A DNA stretch of 64,000 bases from Meconema thalassinum (lineage: Eukaryota > Arthropoda > Insecta > Orthoptera > Tettigoniidae): positions 1,079,467,788-1,079,531,787 of the forward strand of contig OX336389.2 in the NCBI GenBank assembly GCA_946902985.2. Reading direction: 5' to 3'. Made by a program: the position numbers and the translations under genes. Below, one piece after another: positions 1 to 10,846 of the stretch (positions are counted from its first letter, which is position 1; every line of letters starts with the position of its first letter). The notes below the pieces were generated by a model that was not told the origin of the DNA, made no database searches, and was given only the letters and a program-made list of their open reading frames with translations.

Positions 1-394
1 TGACGTTCAAAAAATAGTGTTGGGAAACTACGGTTGAGACTTGGGGTGACAGTATTTGCTTGAAATGCTTTACTAGGTCATTATAACCAAGAGACTTGAT
101 TGGTTTATCAGGGCCTAAAAATGCAGAGAGATTGTTATAATGAATTGCCCCTATTGATGTACACAAGAGCTGAGCTTTCTTTGTTGGATCGGTGGCATTG
201 TTGAAGTTTGCGTAATTTTCAAATCGTTCTAAATACGACACGAATTTTTCCTTTTCAGAATCAAATTTTTCAAAAGGTGTGATGTTAGTGGCTTGTGGGG
301 TTGTGACGGGCTGGTGAGCTTGATACCTTTCAAGTAACTTCTCTTGAGAATCAGTAAAAATGTTCAGTAATTGTTGAAACTGATTTGCGTCCAT
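1..394 (-). CDS. Gypsy-type gag, N-terminal part, cut by window edge
   Basis: An open frame starts at an ATG at 394 and runs off the left edge (131 codons visible). The protein begins MDANQFQQLLNIF and carries the pattern FEKFDSEKEKFVSYLERFE followed by a helical segment with KKAQLLCTSIG. I recognise this as the N-terminus of Gag-like proteins of insect Gypsy retrotransposons, the type often annotated as K02A2.6-like. That is a family judgement from pattern, not a search. Gag would package element RNA in the cytoplasm. A possible primer-binding site lies about 370 bases upstream, where it should be. No break is seen in the visible part. Nothing can be said about pol, which would lie outside the window. 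Confidence 0.6.
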   Translation of the reverse strand, partial: MDANQFQQLLNIFTDSQEKLLERYQAHQPVTTPQATNITPFEKFDSEKEKFVSYLERFENYANFNNATDPTKKAQLLCTSIGAIHYNNLSAFLGPDKPIKSLGYNDLVKHFKQILSPQVSTVVSQHYFLNV

Positions 395-1149
395 CTTGAC
401 GGAACTTAGAAATAATTTTAAAAGTCACAGTTCAAATATAATAAAATGTTTCAAGATAACAGATTTAAAACACACTGGGTAGTGATCGATGACCGAATAT
501 TGTCCTGGGCTTGAGAGAAAAGAAAAAAAAAACAACATTGCATAACCTCAAAGTTCGAACTGCGATAAATATTATTTTGAATATGTGGCATGCAGGCACA
601 CGTAGCTGAATATACGATGAGTTGCTTAGGATTGTTTACAAGTACTCTGTGTACATTTCATGTCGATTTGCCTGATTCTTGATTTTACTCACGTGGCCGT
701 TGAAACAGACGACGTAAATACCGTACTTCATTGATGTAGGCTATATCTGTACCGGAGAATCAAGTCCCAATTCCTCGTCGCCAACTATTATGTTTGAATA
801 AAGCACATTATAGCTATTATGTTTTGGATAACGGATATTATAACTCTTTAATATGCACACACATCTGAATCTACATCTTAACACAATGAACAACTTACAA
901 CTAACATTGTCACAGAGTAAAAGCATATATACACTCCGACCAAGTTCCATAGAGGACATAAACTAGATACATAATAGTAAATAAAACACCATAATAGGCG
1001 AAAGTATGGGTTAAGACAATATGGAACATAGGAAATAGTTTATAAAAATAAAATGATACAAACTAATTGCGATATCGAATGGTATGAAATACGTTGAAAT
1101 ACCGCGCCAATCGATTTACCCGTCATCTAGTGGAAGGCTTTCGTACTGT
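395..1149. other. leader and possible LTR of left-edge element; no gene seen
   Basis: AT-rich sequence between the gag start and the LINE remnant. It should contain the 5' leader, the primer-binding site and at least part of an LTR of the left-edge element. The only ORF is a 72-codon frame at 741-959 with no recognisable feature, which I do not believe. Confidence 0.35.
764..783 (-). other. possible primer-binding site of the left-edge Gypsy element
   Basis: On the minus strand this reads TGGCGACGAGGAATTGGGAC. A TGG start is expected for a site pairing with a tRNA 3' CCA end. It lies upstream of the gag start at 394, the correct order for a minus-strand element, so the 5' LTR should lie above about 785. 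I could not define the LTR ends because the second LTR is outside the window. Confidence 0.35.
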
Positions 1150-2640
1150 GAAGATGGCTATGAAATCCTGATCCTGAACTCGTAACAAGCGTCATAACAA
1201 GGGGCCTTAAAGAAAACCACTTTGTGCCTCGCTAACCATTTGTTGTTATGCCTATGGTTACGATTCCGTCGTATCCATGTTGGTGGGTTGTTAAGGAGTG
1301 AAGTTACAGAATCGGGGTGTAGGTAAGACATAACGATACTGACCAATGGAACCGAAGGAGTATGGAGTAATGTAGCTATATTTAACGGTAAAGTGAAGCC
1401 ATAATGACGTAACTACATCAACATTACAGCACGCGGAAGATTAGATTGATCACATTGGAAAAGGAGATGGTTTAACGTACCAACCTTCTTGCGACAAAAA
1501 CACAGTTTATCATCGCGAATGTGTATACGTGCCATATAAGCTGGCGTTAAGGCATGGTTGAAACGCATGCGAATGATGGTGATGATATGTAGGCGAGTAT
1601 ATTTTCCCACATTAAACCAAGGATTTTGTGGTTGTATGAAATAAAGATGTTTTGCCTTGAACGGCTCCGTTAAGTTCCACTCATCCTGCCATTCTTGTAT
1701 TATATGGCTTATCAGGGGTAGCAATAGCGACATTATATGAATCTCCCTGTTCCAAAGCTACTTCTTTTGCAAGCCGATCAGCTGTGTTATTGCCCGCTAT
1801 ATTTGAATGTCCAGGAATCCATGTAAGGGTGACGTTTGCGGCGCGTGTTTGAAACTCAAACAATTGTTGGGCAAGATTAAATAAGAACCAGTTGTCAGCA
1901 TCGACGATGTCAATTAATGCGTGGAGTACACTCATAGAGTCCGTGCATATAATAGCGTTAGAGATATTATGCTGTTTAATATATATACCTACATGCCTGT
2001 CGAATCGCAAAAATTTCCCCCGTGAAAATTGTCAAAAATGATGATAACGTATATTTACATGCAACCTAGAGATCTGAAAAAGAAAAGGCGGCCCCTACCC
2101 GTGTCGGATTGTCCATTTTCGAACCATCAGTTTAAAATGAAATATGTCTTATATGATTGCTTGTAATGTCCTCAAGAGTACGCTGAAGTAAAAAGAGGTG
2201 GTTTTTGAAGGTCCGTAATGTAATAGGTGTGATTTAAGATATCATGTCGAAAAGTGTGCACTGGGAACTGTATTGTATAAATAGAAGATTTCATTGTTTG
2301 TAAGACAACACCACGATACGTTCTTAATGTTTCATTTGCTGTGCCCAGTGTCAGTTCGTGGGACGCATCTAATAATTGGCGATCATAATATTCCGCTACT
2401 AGTTGTAATTTGATGACTATAGGGGACGCAGAAAGGGACATTTTTTGCAAAAGATATTTACAAGCCAGATATTGTCTTCTAAGTCATAAAGACAGTTCTC
2501 CCGTCTCCACCAGTAAGGCTCCCGTTGGACTAAAGGATAATGCTCTCTCCCAGGATAATACGTAGTGCTTTAAACTGTACGCGATCCAATCTCAATACAC
2601 GGCTATTTGACATCGTATCAAAAATAGACTGCTATAATCT
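1150..2640 (-). pseudogene. LINE 3' part: RT end, RNase H, zinc-finger tail (broken)
   Basis: Read on the minus strand, the order is the end of a reverse transcriptase (about 2640-2460), a connecting region (2450-2172), an RNase H domain (2010-1681) and a C-terminal zinc-finger region (1733-1158). RNase H is supported by TDSMSVLHAL with a catalytic-type Asp, and by WIPGHSNIAGNNTADRLAKE, the usual end of the fold. The tail has a C-x-C...H...C cluster (CFCRKKVG...HLLFQC). LINEs carrying their own RNase H belong to the I, LOA or R1 groups. The pieces lie in different frames and the 5' end is missing, so this is a dead, 5'-truncated copy. It could belong to the same family as the LINE at 37890-41450, but the two cover different parts and cannot be compared. 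Confidence 0.75.
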
Positions 2641-2649
2641 AAAATCGTT

Positions 2650-5600
2650 GTTGTTATTTGAGTCTTCAGTCTTTTAACTGGATTGATACAGCACTCCATG
2701 CCTCTCTGTCCTCAGCTAATCGTTTAATCTCTACACAGCTACCACATCCGAGGCAATCTGTTTAACATATTCTAACCTTGGTCTACCCGTACAGTTCTTG
2801 TCCTTGACCCTTCTTTCCATATCCAAGCTTGCTATTCCTGGGTGTCTTAGTAAGTGTCCTAGCAACCTATCTAATCTCTTCATTATCAGTCGCCAGAAAC
2901 ATCTCTCCTCTCCCACTCGTCTTAATACCTCTTCGTTTGTAACCCTATCTACCCATCTGGTCTTCATCATTCTCCTGTAACACCACATTTAAAACGCTTC
3001 AATTCTCCTCCTTTCTGCTGCTCTAATAGTCTAATTTTCACTTACATAGAGTGCCACGCTCCAGGCAAAGGCTTTCAAAAATGACTTCCTAATACCTAAA
3101 TCTATATTTGATGTCAACAGACTCCCCTTTTGTAGACATGCTTTCCTTGCCTGAGCCAACCTACTTTTTATATCCTCTTTGCTTCGTCCATCACTGGTTA
3201 TTTTGCTTCCTAAGTAACATAAGTCTCCTACTTCTTTCAGCTCTTCTTCACCTGCCAATTTGATGACCATACATGTTTCTGATTTATTACAGCTGTATTC
3301 CAATGTTTTTGTTTTATATTTATTAATTTTCATCATGAATTCTTTCCTCAAGACGGAGTCCATACCATTGAAAAATTCATTCAAATCCTCAGGCCTGTCG
3401 GCCAAGATGACGATGTCTTCAGCAAATCTCTGAGTTAAAATTATTTCTCCTTGAATCTTCACTCCCACTTTAAATTTTTCTCCAATTTCCTTCATTGCTT
3501 GTTCAATGTATAGATTGAAAAGTATGGGTGATAAGTTGCAGCCTTGCCTTACACCTTTCTGAATACCAGCTTCTCTCTCATGTCCTTCAGCTCGAATGAC
3601 TGCTGTCTGGTTTCTGTATAGATTGTAGATCACCCTCATATCCCTGTACTTCATTCCGATCGTTTTCAAATGTCAAACAATTTAGTCCAATCAACGATAT
3701 CAAAAGCCTTTTCTTAGTCTACAAACGCCAAGAACGTTATCTTGTCTTTCCTTATTCTACCATCCAAAATCAGCCTAGGACTTAGTACAGCTTCCCTTGT
3801 TCCTACATTTCTCCTGAAACCAAACTGGTCTTCACCCAACTCCATTTCTATCTGGCTTTCCATCCTCTTGTAAATTATTCTAGACAGGTTCTTAGAAGCA
3901 TGAGTAATCAAGCTGATTGTACGGTAATCTTCACATCTGTCAGCTCCCACTTCCTTCGGTATAGGGATGGTAACATTCTTCTTGAAATCAGAGGGTACCT
4001 CACCTGTCTCATAAATCCTATGCACCAAGTGAAATAACCTGATCAGCCCTCCATCTCCTATGCAGCATAGCAACTCAATCGGTATATCATCTATGCCTGG
4101 TGCTTTGTTCCTGCTTAAGTCTTCCAATGCTCTGTCAAATTCTGATCTCAATATTAAATCTCCTTTTGCATCCTCATCAATTTCCTCCTCCCTTTCCATT
4201 ACATGATTCTCAATCTCCTTTCCCTATACAAACACTTTATGTAAGCTTTCCATCTCTCAACCTTTTCTTCCCTATCTGTTAGAGGCTTTCCATCTGTGTC
4301 CTTAATATTACAGCACTTAGTCTTCTTTTTCCAAAAAGTATTCTTAATCCTTCGATAAGCTGTGTCTACTTTTCCTAATTTCAGACAATTTTCTATACCT
4401 GCACATTTTTCTTTCAATCATTCTTCTTTCGATTCCTTGCACTTTTTGTTAACCTCATTTCTCAGACGTCTGTATTCTACTTTCCCCTTTTCATCTCTTA
4501 CATTCTTGTGTTTTCGCCTTTCATCCATCAATTCTAGTATAGCCTGAGTGATCCACGGTTTTCTACCTATTCTTTCTTTCCTACCAATGTTTTCTTCTGG
4601 GGATTTTGTTATTTCATTCTTCAAAAATGCCCATTCGTCTGCAATTGAAGTTTGGCTAGGGTACTTCATTAGGCCTACCTTTATGCTCTTCTTAAATCTT
4701 TCGTTTACATCCTTCTATTTCAGTCTGTCTATTGCCCACCTATTTGGCTTTTGACTTTTCTTCATTTTCTTCAATTTTAATCTGCATTTCATAAAAACCA
4801 GATAGTGGTCAGAGTTTATGTCAGCACCGGGATATGTTTTACAATCCAAACTCTGGTTTCGAAACCTCTGCTTGACCATAATGAAGTCGATTTGGTAACG
4901 TCCCCTATCTCCTTGGTCTCATCCATGTGTATATTCTTCTATTTTGGTTATTGAATAAGGTGTTAATTATGACCAACTCATGCTCGGTGCAGAATTCCAT
5001 CAGTCTGCTTCCTCGATCATTCCTTTCACCTAATCGGAAATCTCCTACTATCTTCCCTTCTCTTCCTTTTCCTACCACAGCATTCCAATCTCCCATTACT
5101 ATAGCATTTCCATCACCCTTGACATACCTCAGAATTTCATCTATTTCTTCGTAGACCTTTTAAACATTTACATCATCAGCTTGACTGGTAGGCATATAGA
5201 CTTGTACCACTGTGGTGCACGTAGGTTTTGTATTGATTTTTGCTACAATAATCCGTTCACTATATATCTCATAATATTCCACCCACTGTCCAAGTTACCT
5301 ACGCAATATGAGACCGACCCCTGCTTGGCCATTTTTTGATTTAGTGCTAATGACCCTATAGTCTCCTGACCAAAAGTCCTGCTCTTCCTGCCAGCGCATT
5401 TCACTAATCCCAACCAAATCCAACATCAACCTATCCATTTCCCTTTCTATGTTTTCTAACCTTCCACTGCCTAGCAGACTTCTAACATTCCACGCTACGA
5501 TCCGTAGAATGCCAGATTTCCTCTTTGTCACTTCTGTGATGTTAACCCCCTCTCGAGCAGACCCCATACGGAGGTCCGAACGGGGGACTAGTTTACCTCC

Positions 5601-5760
5601 AGATTGGAATTTTACAAGGGAGGAGGCCATCATCGCATGTAATTATGCATAGAGAGGTGCATATCCTCGGGAATAGCATTACGGCTGTAGTTTCCCATTG
5701 CTTTCAGCCGTGCAGCAAACGCAGTGTAGCCATTAGTTGGCTAATGTTATCAATATCTTA
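2650..5760 (-). pseudogene. CFDP2-like LINE, endonuclease-reverse transcriptase (broken)
   Basis: A nearly full-length but decayed single-ORF LINE. On the minus strand, endonuclease fragments come first: 5633-5295 with IVAWNVRSLLG and LVGISEMRWQ, then 5096-4905 with MGDWNAVVG. A linker follows (4669-4199), then reverse transcriptase (4199-3714 with KAPGIDDIP and EDQFGFRR; 3669-3031 with GVRQGCNLSPILFN). A C-terminal tail (2988-2731) carries GHLLRHPG and GRPRLEYV. This layout matches the insect family often annotated as craniofacial development protein 2-like or endonuclease-reverse transcriptase. The catalytic box reads FAED where F/YADD is expected. At least five frame breaks or stops divide it. 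About 5640-5760 looks like its 5' leader, ending near the mobile-element flank. Confidence 0.85.
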
Positions 5761-6465
5761 ACAGTCTAGAAGACAAGTAAAGAACTGATTTATCCTGAAA
5801 GACTGCTACTCCCTTTCAGAATAAAGTAACAGAGCAATTCTACTAACAAAAATACTAACCTTCTACTAACAATTAAATACCAAAATTCTACTAAGGAAAA
5901 AATACTTAAGTTCCACCAACAACAAAATACTACCACTAAAACCGTCAGTCACCAGGCACACTCACATTCACTCTCACACATCACAGTCTAATGAATCAAT
6001 GAACTATATCTAATAAACAATGTAACTCCCACCAGACACACTCACACACCACGGTCTAATGGAACAATGAACTATATCTAATAAACAAACTAACTACATA
6101 CTTACAACTAAAGCTAACTACATACTTACACTCTAGAAGAGGAAATGGAAATCATGTATAAGAGTAAGGGATACAAAAGACAGGGGGAAAGAAAATGCCC
6201 TCAACCCTCGAAGAAAAAAGGAAAGCTGGAAAATTTAAAATATACGGTGTAGGTCCAGAATGGAAGTTCCGTTAGGTAATAAAATCTAAGGGAGTACAGA
6301 TAAAAAATATTTATAGCAAAGCAAAGAACTAATCTTACACCATATTTTCATATAGCCCCCACTATGGTGGAGGAACCTGCCATCGTTATGGGTTATGCGA
6401 CCCTAATTGTTTGGGTGAGAGTGAGTGATGAGATGAGAATGAAAACTATAACTAATACTAACTAC
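5761..6465. repeat. AT-rich flank with local imperfect direct repeats; no gene
   Basis: There is no coding signal. Two related stretches of about 65-75 bases follow one another at roughly 5951-6025 and 6026-6095, sharing the ACTATATCTAATAAACAA motif. The part around 6110-6240 resembles the sequence just right of the LTR element at 17258-17345 (both have a TAGAAGARGAAATG-type core, then an AAATGCYCTC-type stretch). The LTR element therefore landed inside a pre-existing repeated sequence. Confidence 0.6.
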
Positions 6466-7401
6466 TGAACCCTTCAGAATAGCAGTATTTTATGCAAGAA
6501 TCTTAGATCAAGGGGTCGCGTTCAGTTCATAGTGTGGTGTTTACGTCCGCCAAACAACGTGCTTTTCTGAGGCAAGGGTTATAGGATAAAAACTATAATT
6601 AAGAAAGAAAGGAGACAAAACGTAAGGTAATAACAATATTTAATAACTAATTTGTGCATAAAAGAATAAAACAAACAATAATAAACAAAATCCTCCCTGA
6701 ATTTTCCCCCTGACATGAATATTTATCACTTTGAGGAGTCAGATAGATCTCCCCTTTTCTAATAAAATGTGGATCCAAGTTCCACTACCTTGCATGTGAA
6801 TTTATGTTCGCGTGATGACTATCTACGAGAAATGAGTACTTGGATGATCATTCGTTCACAACGGGTTAACAGCCACGGTGCTCACGAACAATCATCTCGT
6901 AAATCAACGTTTATGGATATGGGCATAACATTAATAAAAATCCTTAAATCTAATTCTGACACACATATTACAACTCTACTATTTACAGGCATCTCTCTGA
7001 GACCCCTATTAGTGTGGTGACACACTTAACCAAATGAGCTGCCACAGTGGCCAGATACTCAACAACAAGGAAAAACAGCGCCGCACATGACTCACGGGTC
7101 ACTGACATGGAAAATAAACATAGAATAAACCAACAACAACAAACCACCTGAGTGGATAAGATTACTTTATATTAACAAAACTGCATGTTAAGGAAACGCT
7201 TCGAAGTTTATCGTGTTTCGTAGGCAACTCCCATTTATTTAAACAATTTTACCATTGATCAGTTTCTCATATTTATATTTATTTTCAAGTAATTGGGAGC
7301 CAGACGTGCACTCCACTTTAATGAGCTTGCTTGCGAAACTCAGCCAGCCCTTGTGACCACAACTCACCCTTTCCACATACCAGTCATGTCCCCCCTTCCA
7401 G

Positions 7402-7414
7402 TATATATAAATAG
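7402..7414 (+). promoter_or_regulatory. TATA-like box, antisense to the element
   Basis: TATATATAAATAG on the plus strand, the strand opposite to the element's genes, followed within 25-35 bases by a CA-containing AACTGTTATCTCAAGG stretch that could hold an initiator. The copy in the other LTR is at about 15481-15493. If active it would drive transcription away from the gag-int genes. It could simply be AT-rich sequence. Confidence 0.3.
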
Positions 7415-8405
7415 CCGACCAGCTGAACTGTTATCTCAAGGAATCAACAGCAACTAACATCTTCTCCAACTCAACATATGGTCAGACAATAATCACATAT
7501 CCATAATTGTCCTCGCAAGGATACAATATGGATCTGGTACCAAGCTGACAGAAATCAGTCTCTGCTGAAGTTCCCGCTTGTAATACCATAAATATATACT
7601 CACAATACACACATCTGGGACTGACATAACGCCTTTCACATGGGTCTGCTGAATTAGAGCTCGCAAACGTTTAACACAATATTTAAAACACCTACGATAG
7701 AGCAGAATACTCTTCGTCACAAATTACATTGCTCCAAAAGGCAATAATCACACTGAATCTGATCAATAATAAATCTAAACAAAATTTAATTACCCTCCAA
7801 TCTACTATATAATTATATTAATTCAGTCCTACTTCTGAAACACGACATATCTCCGAGAGACGTTTTTAACCGCACTCCGTAACATAGGCGAACACGGCCG
7901 TTCCCATAGATACGTTAGTTAACACAACACAAAGAAAAGAACTTTCCATTAACTACAATTGTGCGAGCTGCTTCCAAACAAAAATGTGTCAGATCAAAAC
8001 TAAATATACTACATTAATCACACAAGCAAAGTATTTACAAAAAATATGTCCCATAAACCATAAGTTAATTTAATAAATAATACAATATTATTTCGTACTC
8101 ATCTCTTTTTGTAGTCACCCGTCAAAGAACATCAGACGCCATTCCCCAACTGGATGGTTCTTTATCTCATAGCAGCCATCTGGACGGACTGTTGAGAATT
8201 CCAAACTTCCTCTGCATTCATTGATGTCATCCTCGCGCTGATACAAAAATTAGGTTATTATACACTTTATGTTTGACTACTAAATTCGCTTGTTCAGGTA
8301 CTAAATTCCCTGTCACTGTTCGTTGGCGAATTATCGACGATACTGTCCCTATAACTATAGTACAATGACTATCTATCACTGAATTTAACACTTTACAATG
8401 AATAT

Positions 8406-8523
8406 CTTGTGTCTTCGACACACAGAATAACAGTCTACGTCCGAAGACGCACCAAATAAAAGTCCTTGTGTCCACGACACACGGAATAAAAGTCTACGTC
8501 CGTAGACGCACCAAATAAAAGTC
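8406..8523. repeat. 59-bp tandem duplication with dyads inside the LTR
   Basis: Two units, 8406-8464 and 8465-8523, with a partial third just after. Each contains two short inverted repeats: GTGTC..CGACAC and GTCTACGTCCG.AGAC. Compensated differences are visible: CTTCGACAC in one unit versus CCACGACAC in the next, and CGAAGAC versus CGTAGAC. The same array is at 16485-16602 in the other LTR. Confidence 0.8.
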
Positions 8524-9179
8524 AATGTCTTGGCTCTTCGACACACTTATAAATGAACTGGCCCTTGGGTCTAGATGGAGGGGGATTTTATGAAAACATT
8601 TCTCGAAATAATTGTGATACAGGAATGAAATAAATATCACTGAACTCGTAATATTGCACAGGTCAAGAATATGCCCATTAATCCTAGAATCGATCGTAGA
8701 GATTCTGTCTAGGCGATTTCCCGCGTGAATGCTAGCCACCGCGTACCCCAGCCGGAGTTGGCGCGCAAGTAGGCATTCTCTTCTCATTGGTTCTCCATTT
8801 TCTGTAATTTGGCGGTTTCTAGTAGATCTTGGCGTCTTGGGAGTGTCTATTTTCTTCATCAGCCATTCACGTTACTGCATCATATTTCTTCTAGGCGCGA
8901 ATTTCACAATGAACATACCAGAACCATGTCTCACCGCGCGTCGCTTCTAAAATTGAGGTAGCCACACCTGTCCTTATGATACATCGCTCTGCTATTTCTT
9001 TTCATAGCTCAAGTACTTAGCCTTTTGTTAAACTGTTGCAGGTATGTCCCTACTGTCTCCAACAAATGCTTGAAATTTCCTCATCACTGTCTGGCTACTT
9101 TCATGAAGCTGGTTGAAATATTTATTAATTGAAGAAATAAAAAGTAGAATCATTTAACCAACATAGGGTAAAGGGTTCA

Positions 9180-9523
9180 CAACTCTCCCACTCACAAAAT
9201 TTCGAACTTAGGAATAAAGTCGACAATTTTACAATACTTCCGTAGGCCAATTTGTTTTATTTCCAGAATCACCCCTTTTTCTTACTTGGTCTAGGCGCTC
9301 CTGTCTTCAATGGCATTTACTCGTTTTCATATCCTGCTTGTCTCTTCCCCCTTCCAATCTTGCGTGAGGCTCTGATGCCTGCGGCAACACCTTACTCGCC
9401 TCGTTAATGTTTGTCAACAACAGCTCTACTTCCTCCTTCATCACGTGCCGTAGTCAACTGCTCCCCGTTGACTTTGTGGATAGTAGGACGTCCGTATATT
9501 CAAACAGCGTCATTATTTCGGCG
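9180..9523 (-). other. 3' untranslated part and purine-rich tract
   Basis: Between the integrase stop and the 3' LTR. Just before the LTR the minus strand reads GAGTGGGAGAGTTG, a purine-rich stretch in the right position for the plus-strand primer (polypurine tract). No ORF is seen. Confidence 0.55.
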
Positions 9524-10846
9524 CTACCATGGTTCACTTCGACGATATTTTTTTAGGTTGGCAGCGTTGTAAACTGATATTGTTCCTGTGCTCAATTCCT
9601 TCACTCTGTAAGCATTATTTCCAAGGTTTCTTACGATAGAATAGGGTCCTATGAATTTTTCGCAGAATTTACTAAAGATTTTCTTTTCTGGGTCCGATGT
9701 AGCAGGTCGTTTTACCAAAACGAGCTGGTTGACTTCAAGATCACCGTGGAACCTCTTATTTCTTACTCGCCGTAATCTGCGGTCTGCTTGTTTCCTCATG
9801 TATTCTCTCGTTCTTTCAATTCTCAAGTCTGGTGCTATCATGGGATCTTGTGGACAGTTAATGATGCTTTTCCACGTTCTTACTGGATACTCGTTCTTGT
9901 GTAGGACCATAGGGATTTGTCCTGTTGACTCGTGCCTGGTAGAATTCATGCATGTCTCTACATCCTTAATTTTATCGACCCATTTGTGGTGTTCGTTCGG
10001 AATGAAGATCCTCAAGTATGCAGTTACACATTTAATTACTCTCTCGCTTGGATTTGCTTGGGCATGTCGGATACTGCTTAACACATGTTTTATACCCATG
10101 TCTTCCATTCCTTTCTTGAATTCGGCGCTTGTGAAATAACTGCCGTGATCTGATAATATAAACTCTGGTTTTCCAAGGGTTGGAATAACTCTATTACGAA
10201 TGCGACTGAGTACTTGCTTCGATGTGGTTTTCTGAATAGGGCATAGCACTACAAACTTAGAAAATACATCAATGCACACTAGCAAATGACGGCAACCTCT
10301 CCTTCCCTTCGGAATTGGACCAAGACAGTCGATCGCCAGTAGCTCACATGGTTTCTGAGGTAGCAATGGTCTAGGATATTGCCTCAGTAAATAATTATTT
10401 GGCTTTGTTCTCTGACACGGGTCACAAGTTGTAATGACGTCACATATAGTTGTTCTCATACGTGGCCATGTAAATGTCTCTCCTATTGTTGTTTCACACT
10501 TGTCTAAGCCCACGTGACCGTAACTTTCGTGCGTATGCCATGTCAATCCTCGTTGTAACGATGCAGGTACTAATATGCGTAACTTGGTGTGGTCATTATC
10601 TACCCATTTGTGCAGCAAATTGTTGACATAAACATATCTTCCTTCTTTGGCTTTCGCTTCTCGAAATGCAGGTGATCCTGTAGGTAGTTGCTTTCTGAAG
10701 TATTTAATTAATAGCATCATCCATGGTTCCGCTTCCTGTTCTCGCTGTATCTCGCGTAACTCCTCCAAGAATTCCCGGTCCTTCGGTGTTAACTCCAAGT
10801 TGAATGTCATTGAGCCGCTCCTGTAGTAACTCTTCAAATTGTGCAT
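9524..10846 (-). CDS. retrotransposon integrase
   Basis: 440 codons. The integrase would join element DNA to the chromosome in the nucleus. The N-terminal zinc-binding domain has His near residues 106 and 111 (HESYGHVG) and Cys 141 and 144 (CDPCQRTK). The catalytic core has Asp 173 (LLAIDCLGPI), Asp 233 (LSDHGSYF) and Glu 268 (NPSERV), with the usual 34 residues between the last two. The C-terminal part (about 365-435) has the basic, beta-rich pattern VLVKRPA...FIGPYSIVRNLGNNAYRV typical of Gypsy integrase tails. Residues 12-60 resemble the short linker that normally follows RNase H, so the true domain probably begins near residue 13 and the first dozen codons read through the deletion junction. 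No internal stop. It overlaps the protease ORF by 143 bases in another frame. Confidence 0.92.
   Translation of the reverse strand: MHNLKSYYRSGSMTFNLELTPKDREFLEELREIQREQEAEPWMMLLIKYFRKQLPTGSPAFREAKAKEGRYVYVNNLLHKWVDNDHTKLRILVPASLQRGLTWHTHESYGHVGLDKCETTIGETFTWPRMRTTICDVITTCDPCQRTKPNNYLLRQYPRPLLPQKPCELLAIDCLGPIPKGRRGCRHLLVCIDVFSKFVVLCPIQKTTSKQVLSRIRNRVIPTLGKPEFILSDHGSYFTSAEFKKGMEDMGIKHVLSSIRHAQANPSERVIKCVTAYLRIFIPNEHHKWVDKIKDVETCMNSTRHESTGQIPMVLHKNEYPVRTWKSIINCPQDPMIAPDLRIERTREYMRKQADRRLRRVRNKRFHGDLEVNQLVLVKRPATSDPEKKIFSKFCEKFIGPYSIVRNLGNNAYRVKELSTGTISVYNAANLKKYRRSEPW

Larger units (their letters stand above)
6466..9179 (-). repeat. 3' LTR of the RT-less Gypsy element
   Basis: 2,714 bp, over 99.5% identical by eye to 14545-17257. 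It begins TGAACCC and ends GGGTTCA, a 7-bp inverted terminal repeat with TG...CA. This is very long for a Gypsy LTR. Inside are a 59-bp tandem duplication (8406-8523), a plus-strand TATA-like box (7402-7414) and short ORFs with no recognisable content that recur in the other LTR only because the copies are identical. Confidence 0.93.

Noticed and set aside
8227..8475. 82-codon ORF in the LTR, also at 16306-16554
   Set aside because: It overlaps the tandem dyads, and its content is that of non-coding sequence.
8494..8859. 121-codon ORF in the LTR, repeated at 16573-16938
   Set aside because: It recurs only because the LTRs are near-identical. There is no recognisable domain and no independent evidence of conservation.
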